A stretch of DNA of 20,529 nt from DASSYK01 sp036258315 (GTDB lineage Bacteria; Actinomycetota; Thermoleophilia; Solirubrobacterales; 70-9), in the NCBI GenBank assembly GCA_036258315.1, contig DATADX010000065.1, forward strand, positions 1-20,529, read 5' to 3'. Shown here one piece after another: positions 13,787 through 20,529 of the stretch (positions within the stretch are counted from its first letter, which is position 1; every line of letters begins with the position of its first letter). Under the pieces are notes generated by a model. That model searched no databases. It had not been told where the DNA came from and was given only the letters and a program-made list of their open reading frames with translations. The position numbers and the translations under genes were made by a program.

Positions 13787-15442
13787 GTGGCGACTGAGGA
13801 GAAGGTCGGTTCCGAGGCCCCTGCGGGCGGGGCGGTTCACGGCGGGCGTCTCGTCGCCCGCGCGTTGAGGTCGCGGGGGGTGAGCAAGCTGTTCACGCTC
13901 TCCGGCGGCCACCTGTTCTCGATCTACGATGGCTGCAGGGAGGAGGGGATCGACGTGGTCGACTTCCGCCACGAGCAGTCGGCCGCGTTCGCCGCGATCG
14001 GCTGGGCGAAGGCGACCCGCGAGCCCGGCGTCTGCGCCCTCACGGCCGGCGCCGGGGTCAGCAACGGGGTCAGCGCGATCGCGACCGCCCTCGCCGATGG
14101 CGTTCCCCTCGTCACCCTGGGCGGCCGCGCGCCCGAGCAGCGCTGGGGAAGCGGCTCGCTCCAGGAGATCGACCACCTTCCGTTCGTCAGCCCGCTCGTC
14201 AAGTCGGCGCAGACGGTCAGGGAGACCGTCGGGATCCCCGCGGCGACCGCCGAGGCGCTCGACCTGGCGATGGAGCCGCCCCTTGGGCCGACCTTCGCCG
14301 ACTACCCGATGGACGTCGTCTTCATGGAGGCCGAGGCCGATCCGCCCGAGATCCCGGAACGGCTGGTCGAGCCGGCGGATGGCTTCGAGCGGGCGGCCGA
14401 GCTGCTCGCCGAGGCGGAGCGGCCGGCGATCATGGCCGGCGGCAACGTCTACTGGGGCAGCGCTGAGCTGGAGCTGCGCGAGCTCGCGGAGGCACTCGGG
14501 ATCCCGGTCTTCCTCGGCGGGATGGGGCGAGGCTGCCTGCCGCCCGATCACGAGCTGTTCTTCTCTCGCGCCCGCGGCGCCGGTCTCGGCGGCTGTGACG
14601 TCGCCCTCGTGATCGGCGTTCCGCTCGACTTTAGGCTCGGATTCGGCGACGCGATCGCGGCTGATGCGAAGCTGATCACGCTCGATCTGGGGCCGAACCG
14701 CCTGGAGCGCAACCGACGACCCGACGTCGGCCTCGCCGGCGACATCGCCACCACCCTCGCCGCCCTGCGCGAGACATCCGCGGGCGACGCCGCCCGCACG
14801 GCGCGATGGGTCGGCGAGCTGCGCCGGAGCGAGGACGAGAAGCGCGCCGCGGAAGAGGAGCAGCTTCGCGACGAGCGCTCGCCGCTGCACCCGATGCGGG
14901 TCTACAAGGAGCTCGGCGAGTTCCTCGACCGTGACGCGATCGTGATCGGCGACGGCGGCGACTTCGTCAGCTTCGCGGGACGGGTCTTCCAGACCTGGGA
15001 GCCCGGCGCCTGGATGGACCCCGGTCCATACGGCTGCCTCGGCGCCGGTCCCGGCCAGTCGATCGGCGCGAAGCTCGCCCATCCCGAGCGCCAGGTCTGT
15101 CTGCTGCTCGGCGACGGCGCCTTCGGGTTCTCGGGGCTGGAGTTCGACACGATGATCCGCCACAACCTCCCGATCGTGGCCGTGGTCGGCAACAACGGGA
15201 TCTGGGCGCTCGAGCACCACCCGATGAAGTTCCTGTACGGCTACTCGCTCGCCGCCGAGCTGCGGCCCGAGACCCGCTATGACGAGGTGGTCGCGGCGCT
15301 CGGCGGGCACGGCGAGCTCGTCCGCTCGCCCGGCGAGCTGCGGCCCGCGCTCGAGCGCGCCTTCGCGTCGGGCAAGCCCGCGCTCGTCAATGTGCTCACC
15401 GATCCCGAGGTCGTCTACCCGCGCAAGGCGAACCTGGCGTGA
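13787..15442 (+). CDS. ilvG: ThDP-dependent acetolactate synthase-like enzyme (IlvG type)
   Basis: A 551-residue ThDP enzyme that closely resembles mycobacterial IlvG (Rv1820) in recalled segments: FTLSGGHLFSIYDGCREEGI (36-55), GGRAPEQRWGSGSLQEIDH (112-130), PLHPMRVYKEL (366-376) and the ending YPRKANLA. Domain order is PYR (about 18-180, catalytic Glu E63 in FRHEQSAAF), central domain (195-330) and PP domain (365-540). The PP domain has the cofactor motif GDGAFGFSG (442-450) through GNNG (468-471). The family decarboxylates a 2-oxoacid or acts as a 2-hydroxyacyl-CoA lyase. No ilvN/ilvH small subunit or ilvC is adjacent, so a role in branched-chain amino acid synthesis is doubtful. GTG 13787 is the start. 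The stop overlaps the next start (GTGA), coupling it to a DUF1330 gene. Confidence 0.9.
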   Translation: MATEEKVGSEAPAGGAVHGGRLVARALRSRGVSKLFTLSGGHLFSIYDGCREEGIDVVDFRHEQSAAFAAIGWAKATREPGVCALTAGAGVSNGVSAIATALADGVPLVTLGGRAPEQRWGSGSLQEIDHLPFVSPLVKSAQTVRETVGIPAATAEALDLAMEPPLGPTFADYPMDVVFMEAEADPPEIPERLVEPADGFERAAELLAEAERPAIMAGGNVYWGSAELELRELAEALGIPVFLGGMGRGCLPPDHELFFSRARGAGLGGCDVALVIGVPLDFRLGFGDAIAADAKLITLDLGPNRLERNRRPDVGLAGDIATTLAALRETSAGDAARTARWVGELRRSEDEKRAAEEEQLRDERSPLHPMRVYKELGEFLDRDAIVIGDGGDFVSFAGRVFQTWEPGAWMDPGPYGCLGAGPGQSIGAKLAHPERQVCLLLGDGAFGFSGLEFDTMIRHNLPIVAVVGNNGIWALEHHPMKFLYGYSLAAELRPETRYDEVVAALGGHGELVRSPGELRPALERAFASGKPALVNVLTDPEVVYPRKANLA

Positions 15443-15858
15443 CCGAGTCCGCCGAGAACGTTGAGCGCCTCAACGAGGTGGGGCTCGCCGACTTCTCCGA
15501 CCGCAGGGACGAGGCCGCCCCGGTGGTGATGCTGAATCTGCTCGCCTTCAAGCCGGATGGCGGGCGCGAGCGCTACGAGCGATACGGCGAGGCCGTGGCG
15601 CCGCTTCTCGCCGGCGTCGGCGGACGGATCCTCTACGCGGGGCGGCCCGCTCCGGCGATGATCGGTGCCGGCTCCTGGGATCTCGTCCTGCTCGTCGAGT
15701 ACCCGAGCCGCGCCGCCTTCCTCGAGATGATCGGATCGCCCGCATACCAGGAGATCGCGCACCTGCGCACCGAGGCGCTCGCCCGCGGCGAGCTGCACCC
15801 GGTCGACCCGCTCGACGGCGACTTCACCGGGGTTTCCGCGGCGGGCTTCGCCGGGTAG
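15439..15858 (+). CDS. DUF1330-family (dimeric alpha/beta barrel) protein
   Basis: A 139-residue protein with the features of DUF1330: VVMLNLLAFKPDGGRERYERY (29-49, the MlN.l.f...g...Y..Y motif), a strand GGRILYAGRP (61-70), and WDLVLLVEYPSRAAFLEMI (79-97) followed by SPAYQEIAHLRTEAL (99-113). It folds as a ferredoxin-like dimeric alpha/beta barrel. Some members of this superfamily bind or convert small hydrophobic ligands, but DUF1330 itself has no agreed activity. GTG 15439 overlaps the IlvG-like stop by 4 nt, implying coupled translation and a shared pathway. The aldo/keto reductase gene follows after 9 nt. Confidence 0.85.
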   Translation: MTESAENVERLNEVGLADFSDRRDEAAPVVMLNLLAFKPDGGRERYERYGEAVAPLLAGVGGRILYAGRPAPAMIGAGSWDLVLLVEYPSRAAFLEMIGSPAYQEIAHLRTEALARGELHPVDPLDGDFTGVSAAGFAG

Positions 15859-15867
15859 GCGGTCCGG

Positions 15868-16875
15868 GTGGATTACCGGGAGCTCGGCGACAGTGGCATC
15901 GAGGTCTCCCAGGTCTCGCTGGGCTCCTGGCTCACCTACTCCGGCGGCGTCGAGCGCGACCGGACCGAGGCCTGCACCCGCCGCGCCTTCGAGGTCGGGA
16001 TCAACCTGTTCGACACCGCCAACGTGTACGGGACGGGAGCCGCCGAGGAGGCCTGGGGCGAGATCCTCTCGGACTACGACCGCGACTCCTACGTGCTCGC
16101 GACCAAGGTCTACTTCCCGATGTCGGACACGGATTCCGGGCTCTCGGCGGAGCAGATCCGAAAGCAGCTGGACGCGTCGCTGAAGCGGCTGCGGACCGAC
16201 TACGTCGACCTCTACCAGTGCCACCGCTTCGACACCGACACCCCGATCGAGGAGACGATGGAGGCGCTCGCCGAGGCGGTCGAGTCGGGCAAGGCCCGCC
16301 AGATCGGCTTCAGCGAATGGACGCCGGAACAGATCCGCGCCGGGCTCGAGGTCGAGGGCGCGGCCAAGTTCATCTCCTCGCAGCCGCAGTACAACATGAT
16401 CTGGCGCGCCCCCGAGGCGGAGGTGTTCCCGCTCTGCGCGGAGAACGGGATCTCCCAGATCGTCTGGTCGCCGCTCGCCCAGGGCGTCCTGACCGGCAAG
16501 TACGAGCCGGGCGAGGCGCCGCCCGCGGACTCCCGCGCGGCGAGCGAAGGGATGAGCGTCTCGATCGCCCGCTACATGGACGACGCGGTGCTCGATGCGG
16601 TGCGGCGGCTGGTCCCGATCGCGGCGGGGGCCGGGCTGACGATGGTCGAGATGGCGCTCGCCTGGGTGCTGCGGCGCGGCGAGGTCGCCTCCGCGATCAT
16701 CGGCGCCTCGCGCCCCGAGCAGGTCGACCAGAACGCCGCCGCCTCCGGGCTCGTGCTCTCCCGGGACGTCCTCGACGCGATCGACGAAGCCCTCGCGGAC
16801 GTGGTCGTCGCCGAGCCGCAGCTCGCCGGCTTCGCCCGCGAGGGCGTCAAGCACCGCAGACCGAAGGCGCTATAG
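15868..16875 (+). CDS. Aldo/keto reductase (Kv-beta/YhdN-like)
   Basis: A 335-residue protein, full length for an AKR. The catalytic tetrad is present: D49 and Y54 (FDTANVYGTG), K80 (VLATKVYF) and H119 (YQCHRFD). NADPH-binding features are the SPLAQGVLTGKY motif (about 205-216) and AIIGASRPEQVDQN (271-284). The KLTYRELGDSGIEVS-type start and TKVYF..SDTDSGLS segment place it near the voltage-gated-K-channel-beta-like AKRs (AKR6/AKR11-type). It reduces a carbonyl compound with NADPH; the substrate is unknown. GTG 15868 lies 9 nt after the DUF1330 stop, without an obvious Shine-Dalgarno sequence, so it is probably the last gene of an IlvG-DUF1330-AKR transcript. Confidence 0.93.
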   Translation: MDYRELGDSGIEVSQVSLGSWLTYSGGVERDRTEACTRRAFEVGINLFDTANVYGTGAAEEAWGEILSDYDRDSYVLATKVYFPMSDTDSGLSAEQIRKQLDASLKRLRTDYVDLYQCHRFDTDTPIEETMEALAEAVESGKARQIGFSEWTPEQIRAGLEVEGAAKFISSQPQYNMIWRAPEAEVFPLCAENGISQIVWSPLAQGVLTGKYEPGEAPPADSRAASEGMSVSIARYMDDAVLDAVRRLVPIAAGAGLTMVEMALAWVLRRGEVASAIIGASRPEQVDQNAAASGLVLSRDVLDAIDEALADVVVAEPQLAGFAREGVKHRRPKAL

Positions 16876-16909
16876 GGTGGGTGGGAAGCGTTCGCCCGTC
16901 GGGTCTCTG

Positions 16910-16948
16910 CCCTCTTCCCTCGTGCGGATCCATCCAGAGGGAGGAAGG
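16910..16948 (+). promoter_or_regulatory. Leader hairpin covering the purine-rich ribosome-binding region of the first zinc-ribbon gene
   Basis: CCCTCTTCCCTC (16910-16921) pairs with GAGGGAGGAAGG (16937-16948): eleven pairs, one of them G-U, with one mismatch and a 15-nt loop. The 3' arm contains GGAGG and AAGG just upstream of ATG 16956, so folding would compete with ribosome binding. The CCCTCG...GAGGGA core recurs before the paralogue (18695-18727). Confidence 0.5.
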
Positions 16949-16955
16949 TGGAGAG

Positions 16956-17324
16956 ATGCCGGAGTCGACAGCCCCGACCGCCGCGCTGGGATACACCTGC
17001 AACCGCTGCGAGATGCGGATCAGCTGGATGCCCGACGTGCAGGCGCCTGAGTTGCCCTCGACCTGGTCCGAGGAGGGGGACGAGATCTACTGCCTCAACT
17101 GCCGCCGCGAGCGCGCGGGAGAGGCCGGTGTCGCCGAGATGCCTGAGGACACCCCCGCGGACGAACGCCAGCGGCGCCGCACACACGCGCGGATCGAGTT
17201 CGAGATCCGGCGAGACCCCGAGCGCCCCGACAACCGCATCGCCAAGGCCTGCCGCACCTCCGCGATGGCGGTCCGCAAGGCGCGGAACAGGATCGGCGTT
17301 CCCCGCGGCCCCGCTCCTCGCTGA
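16956..17324 (+). CDS. Small zinc-ribbon/HTH-like protein, paralogue A
   Basis: A 122-residue protein. The N-terminal zinc-binding pairs are C15-x2-C18 (YTCNRCEM) and C46-x2-C49 (YCLNCRRERA), separated by a conserved ISWMPD and acidic loop. The C-terminal part, RPDNRIAKACRTSAMAVRKA and RIGVP (about 90-116), reads like a helix-turn-helix with a basic second helix, so nucleic-acid binding is likely. No named family is recognised. A second copy lies at 18752-19114: 71 of 104 aligned residues are identical by hand count without gaps. ATG 16956 is chosen because the paralogue starts at the same relative place and GGAGGAAGG precedes it. It lies immediately upstream of a DEAD-box helicase gene. A role in RNA or DNA binding linked to the helicase is inferred. 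Confidence 0.85.
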   Translation: MPESTAPTAALGYTCNRCEMRISWMPDVQAPELPSTWSEEGDEIYCLNCRRERAGEAGVAEMPEDTPADERQRRRTHARIEFEIRRDPERPDNRIAKACRTSAMAVRKARNRIGVPRGPAPR

Positions 17325-17403
17325 CGAGGCCGCCTGCTACCGTTCTGCGCGTCGGGTCGCCGCCGCCAAGCGGAAAAGCGCCCGAGAGGTTCCGTTTCCC
17401 TGC

Positions 17404-17457
17404 GCTTCTGATGAGCACTCGGGGTCGCTGGATCTCCCCGAAGAACTCATCAGGAGC
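17404..17457 (+). promoter_or_regulatory. Helicase leader hairpin that buries the Shine-Dalgarno sequence
   Basis: GCTTCTGATGAG (17404-17415) pairs with CTCATCAGGAGC (17446-17457): 12 continuous pairs with one G-U. Inside, TCGGGG (17419-17424) pairs with CCCCGA (17436-17441), making a nearly coaxial long hairpin. The 3' arm contains AGGAG (17452-17456), the Shine-Dalgarno sequence for GTG 17465 at an 8-nt spacing. The folded form would block initiation, as in thermosensors or autoregulated leaders. No ligand pocket is recognised. Confidence 0.65.
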
Positions 17458-17464
17458 TGAATAC

Positions 17465-18637
17465 GTGTCATCCAAGTCATTTGCCGATCTCGGCGTGTCT
17501 CGCCCAGTCGTGGGCGCGCTCGCCAAGCGCGGCATCGAAGAGCCGTTCGCGGTGCAGAGCCTCTGCATCGCCGATGTGCTCGCGGGTCACGACGTGCTCG
17601 TGCAATCGCCGACCGGGTCGGGCAAGACGCTCGCCTTCGGCGTCCCGCTCGTCGACCGGATCGAGGCCGATGCACGACGCCCCGCGGGGCTCGTCCTCGC
17701 GCCGACCCGTGAGCTGGCCGAGCAGATCGTCGACGAGATGCGCTCGATCGCCCACGCGCGGGCGCTGAAGGTGGCCGCCGTGTTCGGCGGCGTCGGAATC
17801 CCCGCGCAAGCGCGCAAGGCGGCGCAGGCCCACATCGTGGTCGCGACGCCGGGCCGCCTCGAGGACCTGATCCAGCGGCGCATGCTCAGCCTCGAGCGCG
17901 TTCGCATCCTCGTCCTCGACGAGGCCGACCGGATGCTGGACATGGGCTTCAAGCCCGCCGTCGACCGGATCGTGAAGCTGATCCCGAAGCAGGGCCGCCA
18001 GACGCTCTTCTTCTCGGCGACGCTCGAGGGGGCCGCGGGCGAGCTCGCCTGCGCCTACACCAAGCGGGCCCGCCGCCACGTCCACGCCCCGCAGGGCGAG
18101 CAGCGCGGCGAGATCGAGCACCGCTTCCACCACCTCACCCACGACGGCAAGCTCGCGGCCCTGGTCGAGGAGCTCCGCGACTCCGAGCGCGGGCGGACGC
18201 TCGTCTTCGTCCGCACAAAACGCGGCGCCGACCGCCTCGTCAAGAAGCTCTGCCGCGAGAAGCTCGACGCGCTGGCGATGCACGGGAACAAGTCACAGAG
18301 CCAGCGCCGGCGCGCCCTGGCGAGCTTCGAGGACGGCCGCTGCGACACCCTCGTGGCGACCGACGTCGCCGCGCGCGGGATCGACGTCGCCGAGATCACG
18401 CACGTGATCAACTTCGACGCCCCCGCGGACCGCGACGCCTACGTGCACCGCACCGGGCGCACCGGCCGCGCCGGGGCCTCGGGAGTCGCCGCCAGCTTCG
18501 TGCTGCCCGAGCAGCGCCGGGAGATGGCCGGGATCGCCCGCGAGCTCGGACTGCACGAGGAATTCGGCGCCGAGCCAGTCGAAAAGCGCGCAACGGCGGC
18601 CGGAACCGCCGCCGCAGGCGCGGATAGCGAAGGCTGA
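17465..18637 (+). CDS. DEAD-box ATP-dependent RNA helicase
   Basis: A 390-residue core helicase from GTG 17465. Motifs in order are Q (PFAVQ, 27-31), I (SPTGSGKT, 48-55), Ia (PTRELAEQ, 80-87), Ib (ATPGRL, 127-132), II (VLDEADRML, 150-158), III (SAT, 184-186), IV (TLVFVRT, 245-251), V (VATDVAARGIDV, 297-308) and VI (HRTGRTGRAG, 328-337). It unwinds RNA duplexes using ATP; relatives act in ribosome assembly and cold adaptation. The usual long basic C-terminal tail is missing; it ends in a short Ala-rich tail. An in-frame ATG at 17411 is rejected as start because it lacks a Shine-Dalgarno sequence and would put a perfect stem inside the code. AGGAG at 17452-17456 supports GTG 17465. A 140-nt leader with an SD-sequestering hairpin suggests translational control. 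Confidence 0.95.
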   Translation: MSSKSFADLGVSRPVVGALAKRGIEEPFAVQSLCIADVLAGHDVLVQSPTGSGKTLAFGVPLVDRIEADARRPAGLVLAPTRELAEQIVDEMRSIAHARALKVAAVFGGVGIPAQARKAAQAHIVVATPGRLEDLIQRRMLSLERVRILVLDEADRMLDMGFKPAVDRIVKLIPKQGRQTLFFSATLEGAAGELACAYTKRARRHVHAPQGEQRGEIEHRFHHLTHDGKLAALVEELRDSERGRTLVFVRTKRGADRLVKKLCREKLDALAMHGNKSQSQRRRALASFEDGRCDTLVATDVAARGIDVAEITHVINFDAPADRDAYVHRTGRTGRAGASGVAASFVLPEQRREMAGIARELGLHEEFGAEPVEKRATAAGTAAAGADSEG

Positions 18638-18694
18638 GGAAGCCTGCCCGGCCGGTACCCTGTCGTAGGGAATCGCTTGGCGGCTTCACCCTCA

Positions 18695-18727
18695 GTCCCT
18701 CGCGCACAACCCATTTCGAAGAGGGAC
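18695..18727 (+). promoter_or_regulatory. Leader hairpin upstream of second zinc-ribbon gene
   Basis: GTCCCTC (18695-18701) pairs perfectly with GAGGGAC (18721-18727) across a 19-nt loop, 25 nt before the TTG start. The CCCTCG-YGC...GAGGGA core is the same as in the leader of the first paralogue. Here the stem does not cover the GTGGAG Shine-Dalgarno sequence (18741-18746). Confidence 0.45.
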
Positions 18728-18751
18728 CAACCAGAGAAAAGTGGAGTCAAC

Positions 18752-19114
18752 TTGACCGAGCAGACGATCACGGAGCGCTGGACCTGTCAGCGCTGCGAGA
18801 TGACCATCAGCTGGATGCCCGACGCGGAGGCGCCCGCGCTTCCCGCGAGCTGGGTCGAAGAGGACGGCCATCTCTATTGCCTCGCCTGCAGGCGCGAGCG
18901 CGCCGCGGAGGCCGGAGTCGCCCACCTGCCCGCCGACGCGCCGGCGCACGAGCGCCAGCAGCTCAGCTCGTGGGCCCGCCTGGAGTTCGAGATCAAGCGC
19001 GATCCGACCAGGCCCGACAACCAGATCGCGAAGGCCTGCCGCACCTCCACTCCCGCCGTGCGCAAGGCCCGCGGCCGCCTCGGCGTCCCGCCCGCGGCGA
19101 AGTTCTCCGACTAG
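18752..19114 (+). CDS. Small zinc-ribbon/HTH-like protein, paralogue B
   Basis: A 120-residue protein from TTG 18752, chosen because GTGGAG (18741-18746) stands 5 nt upstream and the start then aligns with paralogue A (16956). A longer in-frame option from 18677 would add 25 residues unlike the paralogue. Zinc pairs are C12-x2-C15 (WTCQRCEM) and C43-x2-C46 (YCLACRRERA). The acidic loop, the ARLEFEIKRDPTRPDN linker and the HTH-like AKACRTSTPAVRKARGRLGV are shared with paralogue A. An additional invariant Cys (KACRTS) is present in both. It sits 114 nt after the helicase stop and converges on typA. Function is unknown; nucleic-acid binding is inferred. The two copies flanking the helicase suggest duplication around it or insertion of the helicase between them. 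Confidence 0.85.
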   Translation: MTEQTITERWTCQRCEMTISWMPDAEAPALPASWVEEDGHLYCLACRRERAAEAGVAHLPADAPAHERQQLSSWARLEFEIKRDPTRPDNQIAKACRTSTPAVRKARGRLGVPPAAKFSD

Positions 19115-19158
19115 CCGCCACCAGGCCCCGACCTGATCGCGAAGCCGTGGGTCGCCGA

Positions 19159-20529
19159 CTACTCGGCCGCGGCCCGTTCCGCCTGCTTCGCCCGGCGCGC
19201 CGCCTTGACGCGCTCCACCTGCGGCAGCGCGACCTTGCGCATCCGGATGAACCGGGGCGTCACCTCGACGGCCTCGTCGGCGCGCACGTGCTCGAGCGCC
19301 TCCTCGAGCGACATCTGCTTCGCCGGGACGAGCCGCACGGTCTGATCGGCGGAGGCGGCGCGGATGTTCGTCTGCTGCTTCTCCTTGACGGCGTTGACGT
19401 CGATGTCCTCGGAGCGGGCGTTCTCGCCGACGATCATCCCCTCGTAGACCTCCTCGCCCGGGCCGACGAACAGCGTTCCCCGCTCCTGGAGGCCGAACAG
19501 CGCGAAGCTCGCCGTCCTGCCGCGGCGGTCGGCGACCAGAGACCCGGTCGGCCGCGTGCGCAGCTCCCCGAACCACGGCTCCCAGTGGTCGAAGACGTGG
19601 TGCATCAGCCCCGTGCCGCGGGTCTCGGTCAGGAACTCGGTCCTGAAGCCGATCAGCCCCCTGGCCGGGACGAGGAACTCGAGCCGCACCCAGCCCGTCG
19701 CGTGGTTGACCATCTGCTCCATCCGGCCCTTGCGGACCGCGAGCGCCTGCGTGACCGTCCCGACGTAGTCCTCGGGCACGTCGATTGCGAGCCGCTCGAC
19801 GGGCTCGTGCAGCCTGCCGTCGATCTCGCGCGTCAGCACCTGCGGCTGCCCCGCCGTCAGCTCGAAGCCCTCGCGGCGCATCATCTCCAGCAGCACGACG
19901 AGCTGCAGCTCGCCGCGGCCCTCGACCTCCCACGCGTCTGGCCGGTCGCTGTCGCGGACCCTGATCGAGACGTTGCCGACCAGCTCCTGGTCGAGGCGGT
20001 CCTTGATCTGGCGGGCTGTCAGCCTGCTCCCGTCCTGTCCGGCGGTGGGGGCGGCGTTGATCCCGACCAGGATCGAGAGCGAGGGCTCGTCGACCGAGAT
20101 CACCGGCAGCGGTCGCGGGTCGTCCCGATCGGCGAGGGTCTCGCCGATCGTCACCTCGGGCAGCCCGGCGACGGCGATGATCTCGCCGGGGCCGGCCTCC
20201 TCGGTCGGGACCCGCTCGAGCGCCTCGGTCACGTAGAGCTCGTTGACGGTGGCCGACTCGATCTCGCCGCTCGCGCGGCACCAGGCGATCCGCTGGCCGT
20301 TGCGGATCGTCCCGTTGTGGACCCGGCAGAGGGCGAGCCGCCCGACGTAGGGCGACGCGTCGAGGTTGGTGACGTGGGCCTGGAGCGGCGCGCCCTGCTC
20401 GTAGCTCGGCGCCGGGATCCGCTCGACGATCAGGTCGAGCAGCGGCCTCAGGTCGGTGCCCTCCTCGCCCTCCGTGAGGGACGCCCAGCCGGCTCGCGCG
20501 TTCGTGTAGACGATCGGGAACTCGATCTG
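19159..20529 (-). CDS. typA: GTPase TypA/BipA, 3' part (N-terminal G domain outside window)
   Basis: The minus-strand frame is open from the window edge to a TAG at 19159-19161: 456 codons, about three quarters of a TypA of some 600-630 residues. The start and most of the GTPase domain lie beyond base 20529. The visible N-terminal part includes FPIVYTNARAGWASL (end of the G domain, just after the G5-like SAxxG motif). VTNLDASPYVGRLALCRV is the start of the EF-Tu-like domain II, and VTIGETLADRDDPRPLP the junction to domain III. ARGLIGFRTEFLTETRGTG is the EF-G domain V-like signature, and VTPRFIRMRKVAL lies near the C-terminus. TypA is a ribosome-associated GTPase involved in 50S assembly and stress or cold growth. 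It is convergent with the second zinc-ribbon gene, 44 nt apart; no clear terminator is seen between them. Confidence 0.95.
   Translation of the reverse strand, partial: QIEFPIVYTNARAGWASLTEGEEGTDLRPLLDLIVERIPAPSYEQGAPLQAHVTNLDASPYVGRLALCRVHNGTIRNGQRIAWCRASGEIESATVNELYVTEALERVPTEEAGPGEIIAVAGLPEVTIGETLADRDDPRPLPVISVDEPSLSILVGINAAPTAGQDGSRLTARQIKDRLDQELVGNVSIRVRDSDRPDAWEVEGRGELQLVVLLEMMRREGFELTAGQPQVLTREIDGRLHEPVERLAIDVPEDYVGTVTQALAVRKGRMEQMVNHATGWVRLEFLVPARGLIGFRTEFLTETRGTGLMHHVFDHWEPWFGELRTRPTGSLVADRRGRTASFALFGLQERGTLFVGPGEEVYEGMIVGENARSEDIDVNAVKEKQQTNIRAASADQTVRLVPAKQMSLEEALEHVRADEAVEVTPRFIRMRKVALPQVERVKAARRAKQAERAAAE

Noticed and set aside
13067..15310. Very long open frame (747 codons) on the minus strand opposite the coiled-coil and IlvG-like genes
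   Set aside because: Composition is Arg/Gly/Asp/Leu-rich with no motif; it is the antisense shadow typical of GC-rich coding DNA, while the plus strand carries clear IlvG motifs.
17411..17464. Upstream ATG for the helicase, adding 18 residues
   Set aside because: No Shine-Dalgarno sequence before it; the added residues are not helicase-like; the region forms a 12-bp stem around the true ribosome-binding site.
18677..18751. Upstream TTG extending the second zinc-ribbon protein by 25 residues
   Set aside because: No similarity to the paralogue in this stretch, and TTG 18752 has a GTGGAG at 5 nt.

Overview
The window reads as ordinary chromosome from a high-GC actinobacterium. The best fit from gene content is the Thermoleophilia/Solirubrobacterales lineage: strong GC3 bias, many GTG starts, a mycobacterial-type IlvG relative, a YbdK-type ligase, and an ECF sigma factor with a long Ala/Gly/Pro/Lys tail. 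That placement is inference; no rRNA or marker gene fixes the taxon. No insertion sequence, integrase, phage gene or CRISPR array is visible. No gene-free stretch exceeds 200 bases; the longest gaps are 5137-5327 and 7848-8026.

Layout. Bases 1-4858 (+): 3' part of a glutamate-cysteine ligase-like gene, an HxlR-type regulator, a zinc-ribbon rhomboid that has lost its catalytic residues, an O-methyltransferase, a GNAT acetyltransferase, a small unknown protein and a UPF0173 metallo-hydrolase. Bases 4882-7847: a small unknown gene (-), an R2-like ligand-binding oxidase (+), then a convergent fused ECF sigma factor (-) whose stop codon abuts that of the oxidase. Bases 8027-8848: tRNA-Leu(UAA) and an NAD(P)-binding SDR-like protein (+). 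Bases 8856-11213 (-): an aldehyde dehydrogenase followed by two related small secreted proteins. Bases 11303-16875 (+): membrane HAMP adenylate/guanylate cyclase, coiled-coil protein, IlvG-like ThDP enzyme, DUF1330 protein and aldo/keto reductase. Bases 16956-19114 (+): a DEAD-box RNA helicase flanked by two paralogous zinc-ribbon/HTH-like genes. Bases 19159-20529 (-): 3' part of typA/bipA, running off the window.

Two modes of gene starting are visible. Several starts (1473, 3813, 8207, 11213 on minus, 13005, 13787) have a TANNNT box only 6-7 nt upstream, the arrangement expected of leaderless actinobacterial promoters. Others (4145, 5328, 16956, 17465, 18752) have Shine-Dalgarno sequences.

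The most unusual region is 16900-19114. The helicase start is preceded by a 12-bp stem that buries its Shine-Dalgarno sequence, and both flanking zinc-ribbon genes carry a similar CCCTC/GAGGG leader hairpin. I infer a small post-transcriptionally controlled RNA-remodelling module in which the helicase could open its own leader and perhaps those of its neighbours. This is a hypothesis; the inverted repeats themselves are directly visible.
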